42,138 nt of DNA from Bacteroidales bacterium (GCA_025210735.1 JAOARD010000017.1:1-42138), one strand, 5' to 3'. Counted from the stretch's first letter, positions 18,754 to 27,564 are shown. The notes: generated by a model not told the origin, from the letters alone. Made by a program: numbers and translations.

Positions 18754-20235
18754 ATGAGGATTAAATTATTTCTTTTATCATTGGTTGTGTTTATGTTCAG
18801 TTTTGCTGATACATACGCAATTGGTTCTGCTGCAAAGCGTTTTAACTTTGATATAAAGATAGCAGGACAATATCTTAAACGTGGCGACTTCAGTGGTTGC
18901 AGAACAAGGTTAGATAAAGCTATGGTATCATATAGCAAGCTTGATTCTGATGACAAAGCAAATGTTTTGGTGCGTAAGAATAAGAAGCTTATGGATAACA
19001 TGAATAAAACGCTTAAGGCAAAAGGTTTTCCTGCAAAAGATTTGTCTAAGAAAGCTGCAAAATCCATAAAAGGAAATAGTAACCCCAAAACTGTATCATC
19101 CACGAAATCTGGAGGAACATCATCTGTTGCACCAAAAAAGGTTAGAATATCAATAGACAGATATGCAATATGTATTAAGAATATAGAGCGTTACTATAAA
19201 GAGAAGTGGTTATCATCTGCACTTACTGAGCTGTCAAAAGCTGAGAAAGTATATGCAAAAATACCTGAACAGTATCATAATGTTGGTTCTTTACCGGAGA
19301 ATAAAAGGAAGTTTGATGATTATAATAAAAAGATTAAAGAGATTGAGGCAGCTGAAAATAAGGCCAGAGCTGACAGAACCAGAGAGAGAGAAACAGGCTA
19401 TGCATTTAATGCAGAAATACAGGATATAGAAGGTTTTTTGGCAAGACTTAAAGAAGGAAAAGATAAGAGTTTTAGTGGTTTCTTAGATAACCTGTCAGGT
19501 CTTGTAGAGATTTTTGATTCCAAATCAATCAAAGCGGATGCTTTTCTTAAGAAATATAAAACCAGATTAGAGGAGGGTAAAGTTGGTAATAGAAGATCAT
19601 TAACAGGTTCTGAGATAATTGATATCATAACTAATCGTGTTAAATACAGGAATGTGATGATTAACATGGCTATTGACAGAGAACTTAATTATGTTATCGG
19701 TGTACAGAAGGATGCTGTAAATGATCTTACAACTAAAAGAATGTGTTCAAGCTATATGCTAAAAAAGTTGAAGGTTGCAGATTATAAAATGGCATATGAT
19801 AACGTTAAAAAAGTCATTGATTATTGTAACAAAACTAATGTTCCGTTACCAAAGAAGAGATTTGATCTTATAAATTCATATAAGCCAAAACTATTAGGAT
19901 TAATTAATAGTGCAGCAAAAAAGGTATCGTTTAATAAATCTGTATATTCATATACTAATGCAAGTATGAAGAAGAGTGCTGCAAAAGCTGGCTCAGTAAC
20001 TGGCTTAGATCTTATTTATGTTGGTCTGGAGAGTGGTGTTACGTGGAAGATTCATAAGAATGCTTATGGTATACCTTTGTACAAGACAGCTGTTGGTGCT
20101 GCTCTTTATCATAAAAAAGGAGATAATTATTACAGAGCAAAAGTTGCTGTTATCCGAAGAGAATATAACGGAAATGGTTATGATCCAGTCTCATCAGTAT
20201 CGTTGAAGCCTAAATTCAAAATATATAAAAAATAG
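18754..20235 (+). CDS. Secreted alpha-helical protein of unknown function
   Basis: A 493-residue protein. I start at the ATG at 18754, which begins a good signal peptide (MRIKLFLLSLVVFMFSFADTYA), not the GTG ten codons upstream. Residues of about 25-90 (IAGQYLKRGDFSGCRTRLDKAMVSYSKL) and 125-195 (IKNIERYYKEKWLSSALTELSKAEKVYAKI) look like two copies of a TPR-like helical hairpin, joined by a Ser/Lys/Gly-rich linker. A charged coiled segment follows (EAAENKARADRTRERE). The C-terminal 100 residues contain beta-rich text (GLDLIYVGLESGVTWKIHKNAYGIPLY). I do not recognise the family. It is followed by a long hairpin and then by the palindrome array. A periplasmic structural or scaffold role is possible but unproven. 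Confidence 0.75.
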   Translation: MRIKLFLLSLVVFMFSFADTYAIGSAAKRFNFDIKIAGQYLKRGDFSGCRTRLDKAMVSYSKLDSDDKANVLVRKNKKLMDNMNKTLKAKGFPAKDLSKKAAKSIKGNSNPKTVSSTKSGGTSSVAPKKVRISIDRYAICIKNIERYYKEKWLSSALTELSKAEKVYAKIPEQYHNVGSLPENKRKFDDYNKKIKEIEAAENKARADRTRERETGYAFNAEIQDIEGFLARLKEGKDKSFSGFLDNLSGLVEIFDSKSIKADAFLKKYKTRLEEGKVGNRRSLTGSEIIDIITNRVKYRNVMINMAIDRELNYVIGVQKDAVNDLTTKRMCSSYMLKKLKVADYKMAYDNVKKVIDYCNKTNVPLPKKRFDLINSYKPKLLGLINSAAKKVSFNKSVYSYTNASMKKSAAKAGSVTGLDLIYVGLESGVTWKIHKNAYGIPLYKTAVGAALYHKKGDNYYRAKVAVIRREYNGNGYDPVSSVSLKPKFKIYKK

Positions 20236-20239
20236 TACC

Positions 20240-20296
20240 AAAGTAGAGTGTCTATAGGGTGTTGCAGATTATGTTTGTAGCACCCTGTTCTACTTT
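20240..20296 (+). terminator. Nested hairpin after the secreted-protein gene
   Basis: Outer arms AAAGTAGA (20240-20247) and TCTACTTT (20289-20296) enclose inner arms AGGGTG and CACCCT. The outer right arm ends in TTTT. It lies 4 nt after the stop codon, so it probably terminates that gene. Confidence 0.65.
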
Positions 20297-20575
20297 TATC
20301 AATCACAATTACAGAGCTTGATATACCTATAGCTTATTTAGGTTTAAAAATACACCAGTCGGTTTGGTTTCTTTATTAACCGATAGGGTAGTGTGTGGCA
20401 TATGGTGTTTATTTGGTTTTGAAGGGTGATATTTGCTGAGTTCTATTGTACTTAATTGTATGTTTTTAGAGTAAATATCATCCGGATAAACCATTTAAAT
20501 TAGATTAGGTCATTTCGAACTCGTAACACAGGTCAGTTTATTTATGCATCTCCATCACTAAATTCTAAAAAGGTA
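20297..20575. other. Gene-free region before the palindrome array
   Basis: A short hairpin TCGGTT/AACCGA is visible near 20358-20382. Otherwise I see no coding or RNA gene. Confidence 0.35.
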
Positions 20576-21056
20576 TCTCTTGTACACGTATAAATACCGT
20601 CTTTTATAATTTAGAATCTCTTGTACGCGTATAAATTGTCATCAAATGTAATTTTGGATCTCTTTCACTAAAATAAATGCTCTCTTTTATATTTTTTTAG
20701 CTCTTATACTATTACAAGAGTCTCTGAATTGCAGATGAGAGCATGACGTAGGAAAATTTGAGTGCCAAATTTGTAAAAAACAACCAGAAATATATATACA
20801 TACCCTAATTTTTTGCATTGAAGAACTTCTTGTACCAGTGCAAGAGTCAATTTTTTATAAAAGAGAGCATTTGTACAAGTGCAAGAGCTAAACATTTACA
20901 TTTTTTTATGTCTTGTACTTGTATAAGAGCATCAAAATTATAAAAGTCACTTTCTTTCCTACGGCAAGAGTGTCTGAATTATAATTGATGAACCCTTTCC
21001 CGAGGCAAGAGCACTTCATTTATATTAAATGACCTCTTGTACGCCTGTTTCAGTCA
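20576..21056. repeat. Array of about 12 degenerate palindromes spaced about 41-43 bp
   Basis: Units share the core CTCTTGTAC-nn-GTRYAAGAG, a near-palindrome of about 20 bp, separated by AT-rich linkers of about 21 bp. Cores start near 20577, 20618, 20660, 20682, 20701, 20722, 20829, 20870, 20911, 20953, 20994 and 21034. Steps are 41, 42, 22, 19, 21, about 107, 41, 41, 42, 41 and 40 bp, so close to four or two helical turns apart from one gap. The unit at 20701-20720 (CTCTTATACTATTACAAGAG) is an almost complete palindrome; those at 20829, 20870 and 20911 are good; others keep one arm (left arm at 20577, 20618, 21034; right arm GGCAAGAG at 20963 and 21004). Linkers often contain AATTATAAAA-like text. 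Another half-site, CTTGTAC, occurs at 21221. No open frame crosses the block. Function unknown; a protein-binding array is my preferred reading. Confidence 0.8.
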
Positions 21057-21060
21057 GTAA

Positions 21061-21396
21061 AATATATTTGTTTAATCTTTGTAAGAATATAAGACATTAT
21101 AAATTATAGTTTAAACCTTATTATAACTCTATAATTATACAACCAGTATCTGTTTTTACATCAAAACATAATTTATATTATTAGTTATTATTTTAATAGC
21201 TTTATTATCGGTTAGAAGAACTTGTACATTATGAATAATATTCCAATTTACTACGTATGCCTTAAAACAGTTCTTCAGTTTTGTTGTTGTTAGGTTATTA
21301 TAATTTAATATTGTTATTTAATTAACGAAAGGTTGGAGCATATGCACATGCATAATTTAACATATAGCTGCATATGGTTAAAATTAGGAGGAGATT
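21061..21396. other. Gene-free leader region before the DUF4491 genes
   Basis: Very AT-rich. It ends with overlapping GCATATG/ATGCAT words (21338-21376) and a strong purine-rich ribosome-binding site, AGGAGGAG (21386-21393), unusual in Bacteroidota, which rarely use strong Shine-Dalgarno sequences. No gene seen. Confidence 0.4.
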
Positions 21397-21687
21397 ATGA
21401 GTTATTACGGATTAATATTAGGATTAGTAGCATTCTTTCTTGTTGGCTTGTCGCATCCGCTTGTAATAAAGGCAGAGTATTATTACGGTAAACGTATCTG
21501 GTGGATATTTTTTGTTGTAGGAATACTGTTCTCTATTGCTTCATGTTTGGTTACAAACAGTACAACATCAATAGTACTTGGGGTTACCGGATTTTCGTTC
21601 TTCTGGAGTACACACGAGATGTTTAAACAGCACCGTAGAGTTATGGAAGGGCGAGCTAAACGTAATCCAAACAGAGAGTATAAATAG
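21397..21687 (+). CDS. DUF4491 family membrane protein (first copy)
   Basis: A 96-residue protein with three hydrophobic segments (about 5-25, 33-52, 56-74) and the family motif GLSHPLVIKAEYYYGKRIWWIFF, then a cytoplasmic tail (EMFKQHRRVMEGRAKRNPNR). The family is common in Bacteroidales and its function is not known. A clear AGGAGG-type ribosome-binding site precedes the ATG. A second, diverged copy follows 36 nt downstream. Confidence 0.85.
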   Translation: MSYYGLILGLVAFFLVGLSHPLVIKAEYYYGKRIWWIFFVVGILFSIASCLVTNSTTSIVLGVTGFSFFWSTHEMFKQHRRVMEGRAKRNPNREYK

Positions 21688-21723
21688 GTTATAATGTATT
21701 AATTTAGATCAGGAGTTTAACAG

Positions 21724-22008
21724 ATGATATTTGACGGATTAATTATAGGCGCAGTAACATTTATTAGTATTGCGTTCACAAGATACCTTACAATAAAGGC
21801 AGAGTATTGGTTTACAAAGTGGTTCTGGATTGGTTTTTTATTAATTGGTTTAGGACTAACTGCTGCATCGCTATTTATAGATAATATTTTACTATCTATA
21901 TCGTGTGGGATACTTGCATTTAACTTTCTTTGGGGAATTGGAGAGATTATAGAACAGGAACAGCGTGTTGCAAAAGGGTGGTTTCCTAAAAATCCAAGAC
22001 GAAAATAG
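21724..22008 (+). CDS. DUF4491 family membrane protein (second copy)
   Basis: A 94-residue paralogue of the previous gene, with the same three hydrophobic segments, TIKAEYWFTKWFWIGF in place of VIKAEYYYGKRIWWIF, and a tail ending QRVAKGWFPKNPRR. The WFPKNPRR ending is the usual form in this family, so this copy looks closer to the family norm than the first. The two genes probably form an operon and may act as a heterodimer; that is inference. Confidence 0.85.
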   Translation: MIFDGLIIGAVTFISIAFTRYLTIKAEYWFTKWFWIGFLLIGLGLTAASLFIDNILLSISCGILAFNFLWGIGEIIEQEQRVAKGWFPKNPRRK

Positions 22009-22070
22009 ATATACTTAAATAACATATTAAGACATAAGAGAGGTGATGAGACATGTTTTTGATTTAATGA

Positions 22071-22334
22071 GCAGTAATATCAGAGATGAACTATAACGTT
22101 AATCTCAGAATTGTTGGTGAACACTACAGGAATCTGTCAAATAGTCTAAAAGAGGATGCTTACGGGCTTCTGAAAGCAAAAGTATCGGCCAATATTAATA
22201 AGTTTGTGCTCAGTTTGTATGCTGAGAATATAACCGGAACCAACTATAACACTTATATGTTTGAGTAGCAGGATATATTTGTGCAAGAGGGTAAACCAAC
22301 AATTATTGGAGGAGGAGTTGCTGTAAAATTTTAG
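22071..22334 (+). pseudogene. Remnant of a TonB-dependent receptor C-terminus with an in-frame stop
   Basis: Reading from about 22071 the frame gives barrel-strand text (YNVNLRIVGEHYRN, LLKAKVSANINKFVLSLYAENITGTNYNTYMFE) that matches the last strands of TonB-dependent receptors. A TAG stop at 22266-22268 interrupts it; the same frame continues with FVQEGKPTIIGGGVAVKF and a final TAG at 22332-22334, which is the typical receptor C-terminus. The upstream barrel, plug and signal peptide are missing. It is therefore a decayed fragment, left directly before hemN and hemG, which hints that a receptor, perhaps for haem or iron, once headed this haem locus. Confidence 0.8.
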
Positions 22335-22380
22335 ATTGTCCGGAATTATGAATACATTTATTAAGTAAACACTGCATATT

Positions 22381-23763
22381 ATGCATACTGAGGAGATAAA
22401 AAGTTTATTATTAAAATATAATCAGGCAGGACCAAGATATACTAGTTATCCGCCTGCCAACCATTTTACTACTGATTTTACATCTGATGATTACCTTAAA
22501 TCAGTTAAAAGTTCAGATAAAAACGGAAACCAATCTGTGTCGTTATATTTCCATATACCATTTTGTTCGCGTATATGTTTCTTTTGTGGTTGTACTACGA
22601 ATAAACTTACGGGAGCAGAGCTTGTTGAGAGATATATTGATGCAATTATCAAAGAGTTCAGATATATATCATCGTTTATAGATAAGCGAAGAGAGGTAAC
22701 ACAGATACATTTTGGTGGTGGAACGCCAAATGCTATAGATTCTGTTTATCTAAAAAAAATAGTGGATAGTGTGAGCTCTGAGCTTAAGTTTAGTACAAAT
22801 GCCGAGATTGCAATAGAGTGTAACCCTGCTTATCTGAGTAAAACCGATGTTGATGCACTTAAAAGTGCCGGGTTTAACAGGTTTAGTTTGGGTATACAAG
22901 ATTTTAATCCTGAGGTGTTAAAGGTTGTAAACAGAGAGCAGTCAAAACTTCCGGTTAAAGAACTTGTTGATTATATAAGAGTGGACGGTAAAGCATCTGT
23001 AAATCTTGATTTTATATATGGCTTGCCTAAACAGACAGTAGATTCGTTTATTGATAATATGAAAATGGCTGCGGAGATAAAACCTGATAGACTGGTTACA
23101 TTCTCATATGCACATGTACCGTGGGTAAAGAAGGCGCAACATATTCTGGAGAAAACCGGATTACCATCGGCAGATATTAAACTTGAGATGCTTGTTGAAG
23201 GTTATAAATACCTTACAGAAAATGGATACACAGCTGTAGGAATGGATCACTATGCAAGACCTGATGACTCATTAGCAATAGCTTTAGAAGAGGGTAAACT
23301 TCACAGAAACTTTCAGGGTTATTGTACGCGTGAAACTACCGGACAGGTATTTGCTTTTGGTTTGAGTGCAATAAGTCAACTTTGGGACAGTTACGCACAG
23401 AACACAAAAGATCTTAATGGTTATATTGATGCTATAAACAGCAATAACCTTGCTGTAGAGAGAGGTTATAGGTTAAATGATGAGCAGATTATTGTTCGTG
23501 CAGCAATAAATCAGCTTATGTGTAATATGAATATCAATTTTAATACATTTGCTGCTGAAAGTGGCATAGATACTAACTATCTGAAAAAATTGTTGCAATT
23601 CAGTAAGAGTAATTTTGCAGCGCTTGAAAACGATGGTTTGGTAAATGTATCTGACACAGGTATTGAAGTTACAAGAATGGGATCGTTTGTTGTACGTAAT
23701 ATTGCTATGGCAATTGACCCGTTTCTTGAGAGCCGCGAGGGAATGTATTCAAAGACTATATAA
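22381..23763 (+). CDS. hemN: Oxygen-independent coproporphyrinogen III oxidase (radical SAM)
   Basis: A 460-residue radical SAM enzyme that decarboxylates two propionates of coproporphyrinogen III to give protoporphyrinogen IX without oxygen. The cluster motif is C62, C66, C69 plus C71 (FCSRICFFCGC), the HemN-specific CxxxCxxCxC, which separates true HemN from HemW-like chaperones. It also has the N-terminal GPRYTSYPPA, FGGGTPN, EIAIECNP, FSLGIQDF and DFIYGLPKQT motifs of the family, and the C-terminal HemN domain. hemG follows after 10 nt, so consecutive pathway steps are co-transcribed. Confidence 0.95.
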   Translation: MHTEEIKSLLLKYNQAGPRYTSYPPANHFTTDFTSDDYLKSVKSSDKNGNQSVSLYFHIPFCSRICFFCGCTTNKLTGAELVERYIDAIIKEFRYISSFIDKRREVTQIHFGGGTPNAIDSVYLKKIVDSVSSELKFSTNAEIAIECNPAYLSKTDVDALKSAGFNRFSLGIQDFNPEVLKVVNREQSKLPVKELVDYIRVDGKASVNLDFIYGLPKQTVDSFIDNMKMAAEIKPDRLVTFSYAHVPWVKKAQHILEKTGLPSADIKLEMLVEGYKYLTENGYTAVGMDHYARPDDSLAIALEEGKLHRNFQGYCTRETTGQVFAFGLSAISQLWDSYAQNTKDLNGYIDAINSNNLAVERGYRLNDEQIIVRAAINQLMCNMNINFNTFAAESGIDTNYLKKLLQFSKSNFAALENDGLVNVSDTGIEVTRMGSFVVRNIAMAIDPFLESREGMYSKTI

Positions 23764-23773
23764 ATAAAAATAT

Positions 23774-25138
23774 ATGAGCACAAGTAGTAATAAAACTGTA
23801 ATTATTGGAGCCGGATTAACCGGTCTTGTTACCGCTTATCATCTTAAAAAGCGTGGTATACCGTTTACAATTATTGAACGTAACGACAGAGTTGGAGGGG
23901 TGATTAATACTAAACGACAGAAAGGTTTTGTCTTTGAGAAGGGGCCAAACAGTGGGGTGGTATCTAATATTGAGGTTGTTGAACTGCTTGAGGAACTTAA
24001 ACATTCTGTAGATGTTGAATATGCTGATAAGATATCAAAAGCACGGTGGATATGTAAAGGTGGTCGTTGGAGAGCATTGCCATCAGGTTTATTATCGGCA
24101 GTAGCAACACCTCTGTTTTCGTTTAAGGATAAGTTTCGTATTCTTGGTGAACCATTCAGAAAAGCGGGTACTGACCCGGAAGAGAATCTTGCTGCTATGG
24201 TTCGCAGAAGAATGGGGGAGTCGTTCTTAAAATATGCTGTTGATCCGTTTATACTTGGTATATATGCCGGAGACCCGGAGTATCTTGTTCCGAAATATGC
24301 ATTGCCAAAATTATATAATCTTGAGCAAAAGTATGGTAGTTTTATAGGTGGTGCAATAAAGAAGAAGAGAGATAAAAGTGTTATAAATGATAAACGAATT
24401 AACAGAGAAATATTCTCTGTACGTGGTGGTTTATCAAACCTTATAAATGCACTTTATAATGAGGTGGGTGCTGAGAATGTTATGTTGTCGTGTTCATCGT
24501 TAAAAATATCAAAGCATGATAATGGTTACAATATATCATATAGTAGTGGGGATAATAAATTTGATCTTTGTGCCGATAATGTAATATCAACAATAGGTGG
24601 GAATTCACTACCAGGTATATTCTCGTTTTTAAGTAAATCTGATATTAAACCTATAACAAACCTTATGTATGCACCAGTGTCTGAGGTTGTGGTTGGTTTT
24701 GAGAATTGGCAGGGGAAACCCCTTCAGGCTTTTGGTGGTCTTATTCCGCATCATGAGAACAGAAAGATATTAGGGGTGCTGTTTTTGTCATCGCAGTTTA
24801 AGAACCGTGCTCCGGAAGGCGGAGCACTAATGTCGTTGTTTGTTGGCGGTATGCGTAATCAGAAAATGGCTATGTTGCCAGATAGTGAGATACATAATAT
24901 AGTTGAGGAGGAGCTGAAACATCTGTTCGGTTTAAAGGAGTTTAAACCTCGTATATTTAAGGTATATCGTCATCCATATGCAATACCTCAGTATGGTGTT
25001 CAATCGGCAGAACGCCTGGCCAAAATAGATGAGATTGAGAATACACACAAAGGGCTATATCTTGCTGGTAATATACGTAACGGAATTGGTATGGCCGATA
25101 GAATTAAACAGGCAAAGGATCTTGCTTATATAATATAG
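23774..25138 (+). CDS. hemG: Protoporphyrinogen oxidase (FAD-dependent, HemG/HemY type)
   Basis: A 454-residue flavoprotein that oxidises protoporphyrinogen IX to protoporphyrin IX (or coproporphyrinogen in the coproporphyrin pathway; the preceding hemN favours the first). The FAD dinucleotide motif is VIIGAGLTGLVTAYHLKKRG (residues of about 9-28) followed by ERNDRVGG. The family substrate region MVRRRMGESFLKYAVDPFILGIYAGDPEYL is present, and the C-terminus has the second FAD contact GLYLAGNIRNGIGMADRI. Length is usual. It sits directly downstream of hemN in one operon. Confidence 0.93.
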   Translation: MSTSSNKTVIIGAGLTGLVTAYHLKKRGIPFTIIERNDRVGGVINTKRQKGFVFEKGPNSGVVSNIEVVELLEELKHSVDVEYADKISKARWICKGGRWRALPSGLLSAVATPLFSFKDKFRILGEPFRKAGTDPEENLAAMVRRRMGESFLKYAVDPFILGIYAGDPEYLVPKYALPKLYNLEQKYGSFIGGAIKKKRDKSVINDKRINREIFSVRGGLSNLINALYNEVGAENVMLSCSSLKISKHDNGYNISYSSGDNKFDLCADNVISTIGGNSLPGIFSFLSKSDIKPITNLMYAPVSEVVVGFENWQGKPLQAFGGLIPHHENRKILGVLFLSSQFKNRAPEGGALMSLFVGGMRNQKMAMLPDSEIHNIVEEELKHLFGLKEFKPRIFKVYRHPYAIPQYGVQSAERLAKIDEIENTHKGLYLAGNIRNGIGMADRIKQAKDLAYII

Positions 25139-25160
25139 AGTATAACAATATACTTTTATT

Positions 25161-25198
25161 GATAAATCTTATGTTGAGTTATCGGCATAAGATTTATC
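25161..25198 (+). terminator. Hairpin after hemG
   Basis: GATAAATCTTATG (25161-25173) and its exact complement CATAAGATTTATC (25186-25198), a 13-bp perfect stem with a 12-nt loop, 22 nt after the hemG stop. The T tract is weak (TGTTT). Confidence 0.65.
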
Positions 25199-25281
25199 TG
25201 TTTATGAAGTTACATTAAACCCTCGGTCTATATTGTTGTCATATATTTTGTTACAATTAAAACAGTAAACTGATAAACAGT

Positions 25282-25653
25282 ATGAGTATTTTAGGTAATC
25301 TTCTATGGCTTATTTTTGGTGGTGTATTTACTGCTATTGAGTATTTCATCTCAAGCATTATTCTATGCTTAACTATAGTTGGTATACCTTTTGGTATCCA
25401 AACGTTTAAACTCGGACTACTGGCATTGTGGCCTTTTGGTGCACGTATTGGTTATATGGGATATGCACCTGGTTGTCTGTCTACTATAATGAATATTATA
25501 TGGCTTATTTTTGGAGGAATTTGGATTGCATTGTCACATGTTGTATTTGGTATAGTGTTGACAATTACAATTATAGGTATTCCATTTGCTGTTCAGCATT
25601 TCAAACTTGCTTCGCTTGCTCTTACTCCTTTCGGGCGAATAATTGAGTATTAG
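25282..25653 (+). CDS. yccF: YccF domain inner-membrane protein
   Basis: A 123-residue membrane protein made of two copies of the YccF repeat: NLLWLIFGGVFTAIEYFISS with LTIVGIPFGIQTFKLGLLALWPFG, and NIIWLIFGGIWIALSHVVFG with ITIIGIPFAVQHFKLASLALTPFG. Such duplicated YccF proteins are widespread and have no established function. The gene stands alone between two hairpin-containing spacers. Confidence 0.92.
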   Translation: MSILGNLLWLIFGGVFTAIEYFISSIILCLTIVGIPFGIQTFKLGLLALWPFGARIGYMGYAPGCLSTIMNIIWLIFGGIWIALSHVVFGIVLTITIIGIPFAVQHFKLASLALTPFGRIIEY

Positions 25654-25801
25654 TATCTTATCTAAAATAATCTTTAAATTTAATTTGTTAGATGCTATAA
25701 ATTTATCAGTATCTAAAGAATCTTTTTTTGTGTAATTATAGCTATTGATTTACGATAATTAATGTGTTTGTATGGGTAAAAATAATTATGCTTTTTCAAA
25801 T

Positions 25802-25819
25802 ATCACCCATTTAGGTGAT
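25802..25819. promoter_or_regulatory. Palindrome upstream of the oxidoreductase gene
   Basis: ATCACC, 6-nt spacer, GGTGAT, perfect 6-bp arms, 70 nt before the start codon. The size suits a dimeric repressor or activator site. The GAF-LuxR protein encoded downstream is one candidate. Confidence 0.35.
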
Positions 25820-25888
25820 GTATTGAGTATAATTTAAAAGTAGTTTTACAAAAAACAATTTTAATTAACCCAATAAAACATAAATATT

Positions 25889-27472
25889 ATGGCACACGAG
25901 TATGATGTAATTGTAATAGGAGGAGGACATAATGGTCTTACAGCGGGATGTTATCTACAGAAGTCAGGCAAGAAGGTTTTAGTTCTTGAAAGATTAGAGA
26001 AAGCCGGAGGTGGAGTGTGGACAGAAGAGGTTACTCAGCCTGGATTTAAACATAATCTGGCCTCGTTGTTTCATGGGATTTTGCACTTAGGACCTGTATA
26101 TAAGGATTTGGAGTTGGAGAAGTATGGTGCGGAGTATGTATGGCCCGATGCTCAGGTTGCAGCAGCGTTTACAGATGGCAGATGTCTTGTTTTTTACAGA
26201 GATTTGGATAAAACATGTCGTGAGATTGCACGTTTCTCAAAGAAAGATGCAGAGACTTACAGACAATTGGCTATGCAATTCAGGGTTATTGTTGATAATA
26301 TTATAAGCCCTTGGTTCTTTAATCCGCCACAGCCAACCTCTTTAGCTGCAATGGCAATGGAAACAAGCGTTGAGGGGATGAATATGTTGCGTATGCAGTT
26401 GTCTAGCCCAAAGAACATTGTAGAAGAGCTTTTTGAGTCAGTTGAGCTTAAATCATTCCTTCTTGCATTTATTAAAGAGTTTGGTGGATCGCCAGACACA
26501 TACGGATTTGGTGTTTTTGTACCTATGATGTTAGGAGAAACACATGATCCTCATGGATGGGCAATATGTAAAGGAGGTTCGGATAATCTTGCAAAAGCAT
26601 TTGTAAACTGTCTTGAAGATCATGGCGGAAAGGTACAGACAAATGCACATGTTAAAGAGATAATACTGGATGGAGATAAAGCAAAAGGTGTAATTCTGGA
26701 GGATGGAACAGAATTATATGCAAATGATATGGTACTTACAAATGTTGAACCTCATCAGACATTCTTTGATATGGTAGGTGAAGAGAAGTTGGATGAAAAT
26801 TTTGCTAAATCGGTTAAGCGTTACAGACACGAAGATACTATACTTTTTACAACACACCTTGCACTTGATGAGCCTTTAAAATGGAAATGTGCAGAGTTTA
26901 ATCCGGATGTTAATCGTTGTTTAGGTGTACTACTGGTTGATTCTCCACAGGAACTATATGATGATTTTGCCGATATTAATAAAGGATTACTACCTGAATA
27001 TCCACGTATGTTTACAGCTTATCCATCGGCAGTAGACCCAACGCAGGCACCAGATGGCAAAGGTACAGCAATAGGATGGCAATATGTGCCATATAACCTG
27101 AGAGATAAAGGTTCTGAAGGATGGGATGAGGTTAAGGAGGAGTTCTCACAGCACTGTATTGACGTTTGGAGTAAATATGTAGACAATATGGATAGTGCAC
27201 TTATAGAGAGTTATGCTATGTCTCCTGTAGATACGGAGAGGAAATGGACATCGATGGTACATGGAGGGTTTAATCATGGTGAGATGAGTCAGGATCAGCT
27301 TACTATTATGAGACCATTTGTTGAGCATAAACCTTATAAAACGCCATATAAAGGTCTGTATATGTGCGGGGCAAGTACACATCCGAGCGGAAGTATTGGT
27401 GGAGCTTGTGGTTACAATGCAGTTCAGGTTATAGCAGAGGAACATAAGATAAAGAAATGGTGGGATAAGTAA
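25889..27472 (+). CDS. FAD-dependent oxidoreductase, phytoene desaturase/PYROXD2-like
   Basis: A 527-residue flavoprotein. The N-terminus has the FAD fold EYDVIVIGGGHNGLTAGCYLQKSGKKVLVLER (residues of about 4-36, GGGHNG motif), then GGGVWTEEVTQPGFKHNLASLFHG. The NGL after the glycine motif and TEE..PGF text place it with the PYROXD2/CrtI-related group. The C-terminal FAD contact is PYKGLYMCGASTHPSGSIGGACGYNAVQV. CrtI enzymes desaturate carotenoids, but there is no phytoene synthase or other carotenoid gene nearby, so the substrate is open. It is followed by a small membrane protein gene and a LuxR-type regulator, probably one functional group. Confidence 0.88.
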   Translation: MAHEYDVIVIGGGHNGLTAGCYLQKSGKKVLVLERLEKAGGGVWTEEVTQPGFKHNLASLFHGILHLGPVYKDLELEKYGAEYVWPDAQVAAAFTDGRCLVFYRDLDKTCREIARFSKKDAETYRQLAMQFRVIVDNIISPWFFNPPQPTSLAAMAMETSVEGMNMLRMQLSSPKNIVEELFESVELKSFLLAFIKEFGGSPDTYGFGVFVPMMLGETHDPHGWAICKGGSDNLAKAFVNCLEDHGGKVQTNAHVKEIILDGDKAKGVILEDGTELYANDMVLTNVEPHQTFFDMVGEEKLDENFAKSVKRYRHEDTILFTTHLALDEPLKWKCAEFNPDVNRCLGVLLVDSPQELYDDFADINKGLLPEYPRMFTAYPSAVDPTQAPDGKGTAIGWQYVPYNLRDKGSEGWDEVKEEFSQHCIDVWSKYVDNMDSALIESYAMSPVDTERKWTSMVHGGFNHGEMSQDQLTIMRPFVEHKPYKTPYKGLYMCGASTHPSGSIGGACGYNAVQVIAEEHKIKKWWDK

Positions 27473-27514
27473 TATTCTGCAGAACAATAATAATACTGAC
27501 ATGAATATATAAGG

Positions 27515-27564
27515 TATCCTGTTTGATTGACAGATTGATAACATTGTAAATGACAGACAGGATA
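27515..27564 (+). other. Long-loop inverted repeat after the oxidoreductase gene
   Basis: TATCCTGTTTG (27515-27525) pairs with CAGACAGGATA (27554-27564) with one G-U over 11 bp and a 28-nt loop. There is no T tract, so it may protect the 3' end or punctuate the operon rather than terminate. Confidence 0.4.

Noticed and set aside
20704..20895. 63-codon minus-strand frame in the palindrome array
   Set aside because: It arises from repeated CTTGTAC/CAAGAG words in the array, with no signal or domain and no start signal.
20576..21056. CRISPR array
   Set aside because: The repeats differ strongly from unit to unit, the linkers are AT-rich and similar to each other rather than unique, spacing includes half steps, and there are no cas genes.
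25889..27472. Carotenoid biosynthesis locus
   Set aside because: No phytoene synthase, cyclase or GGPP synthase gene is nearby, and the sequence features point to the PYROXD2-like group.
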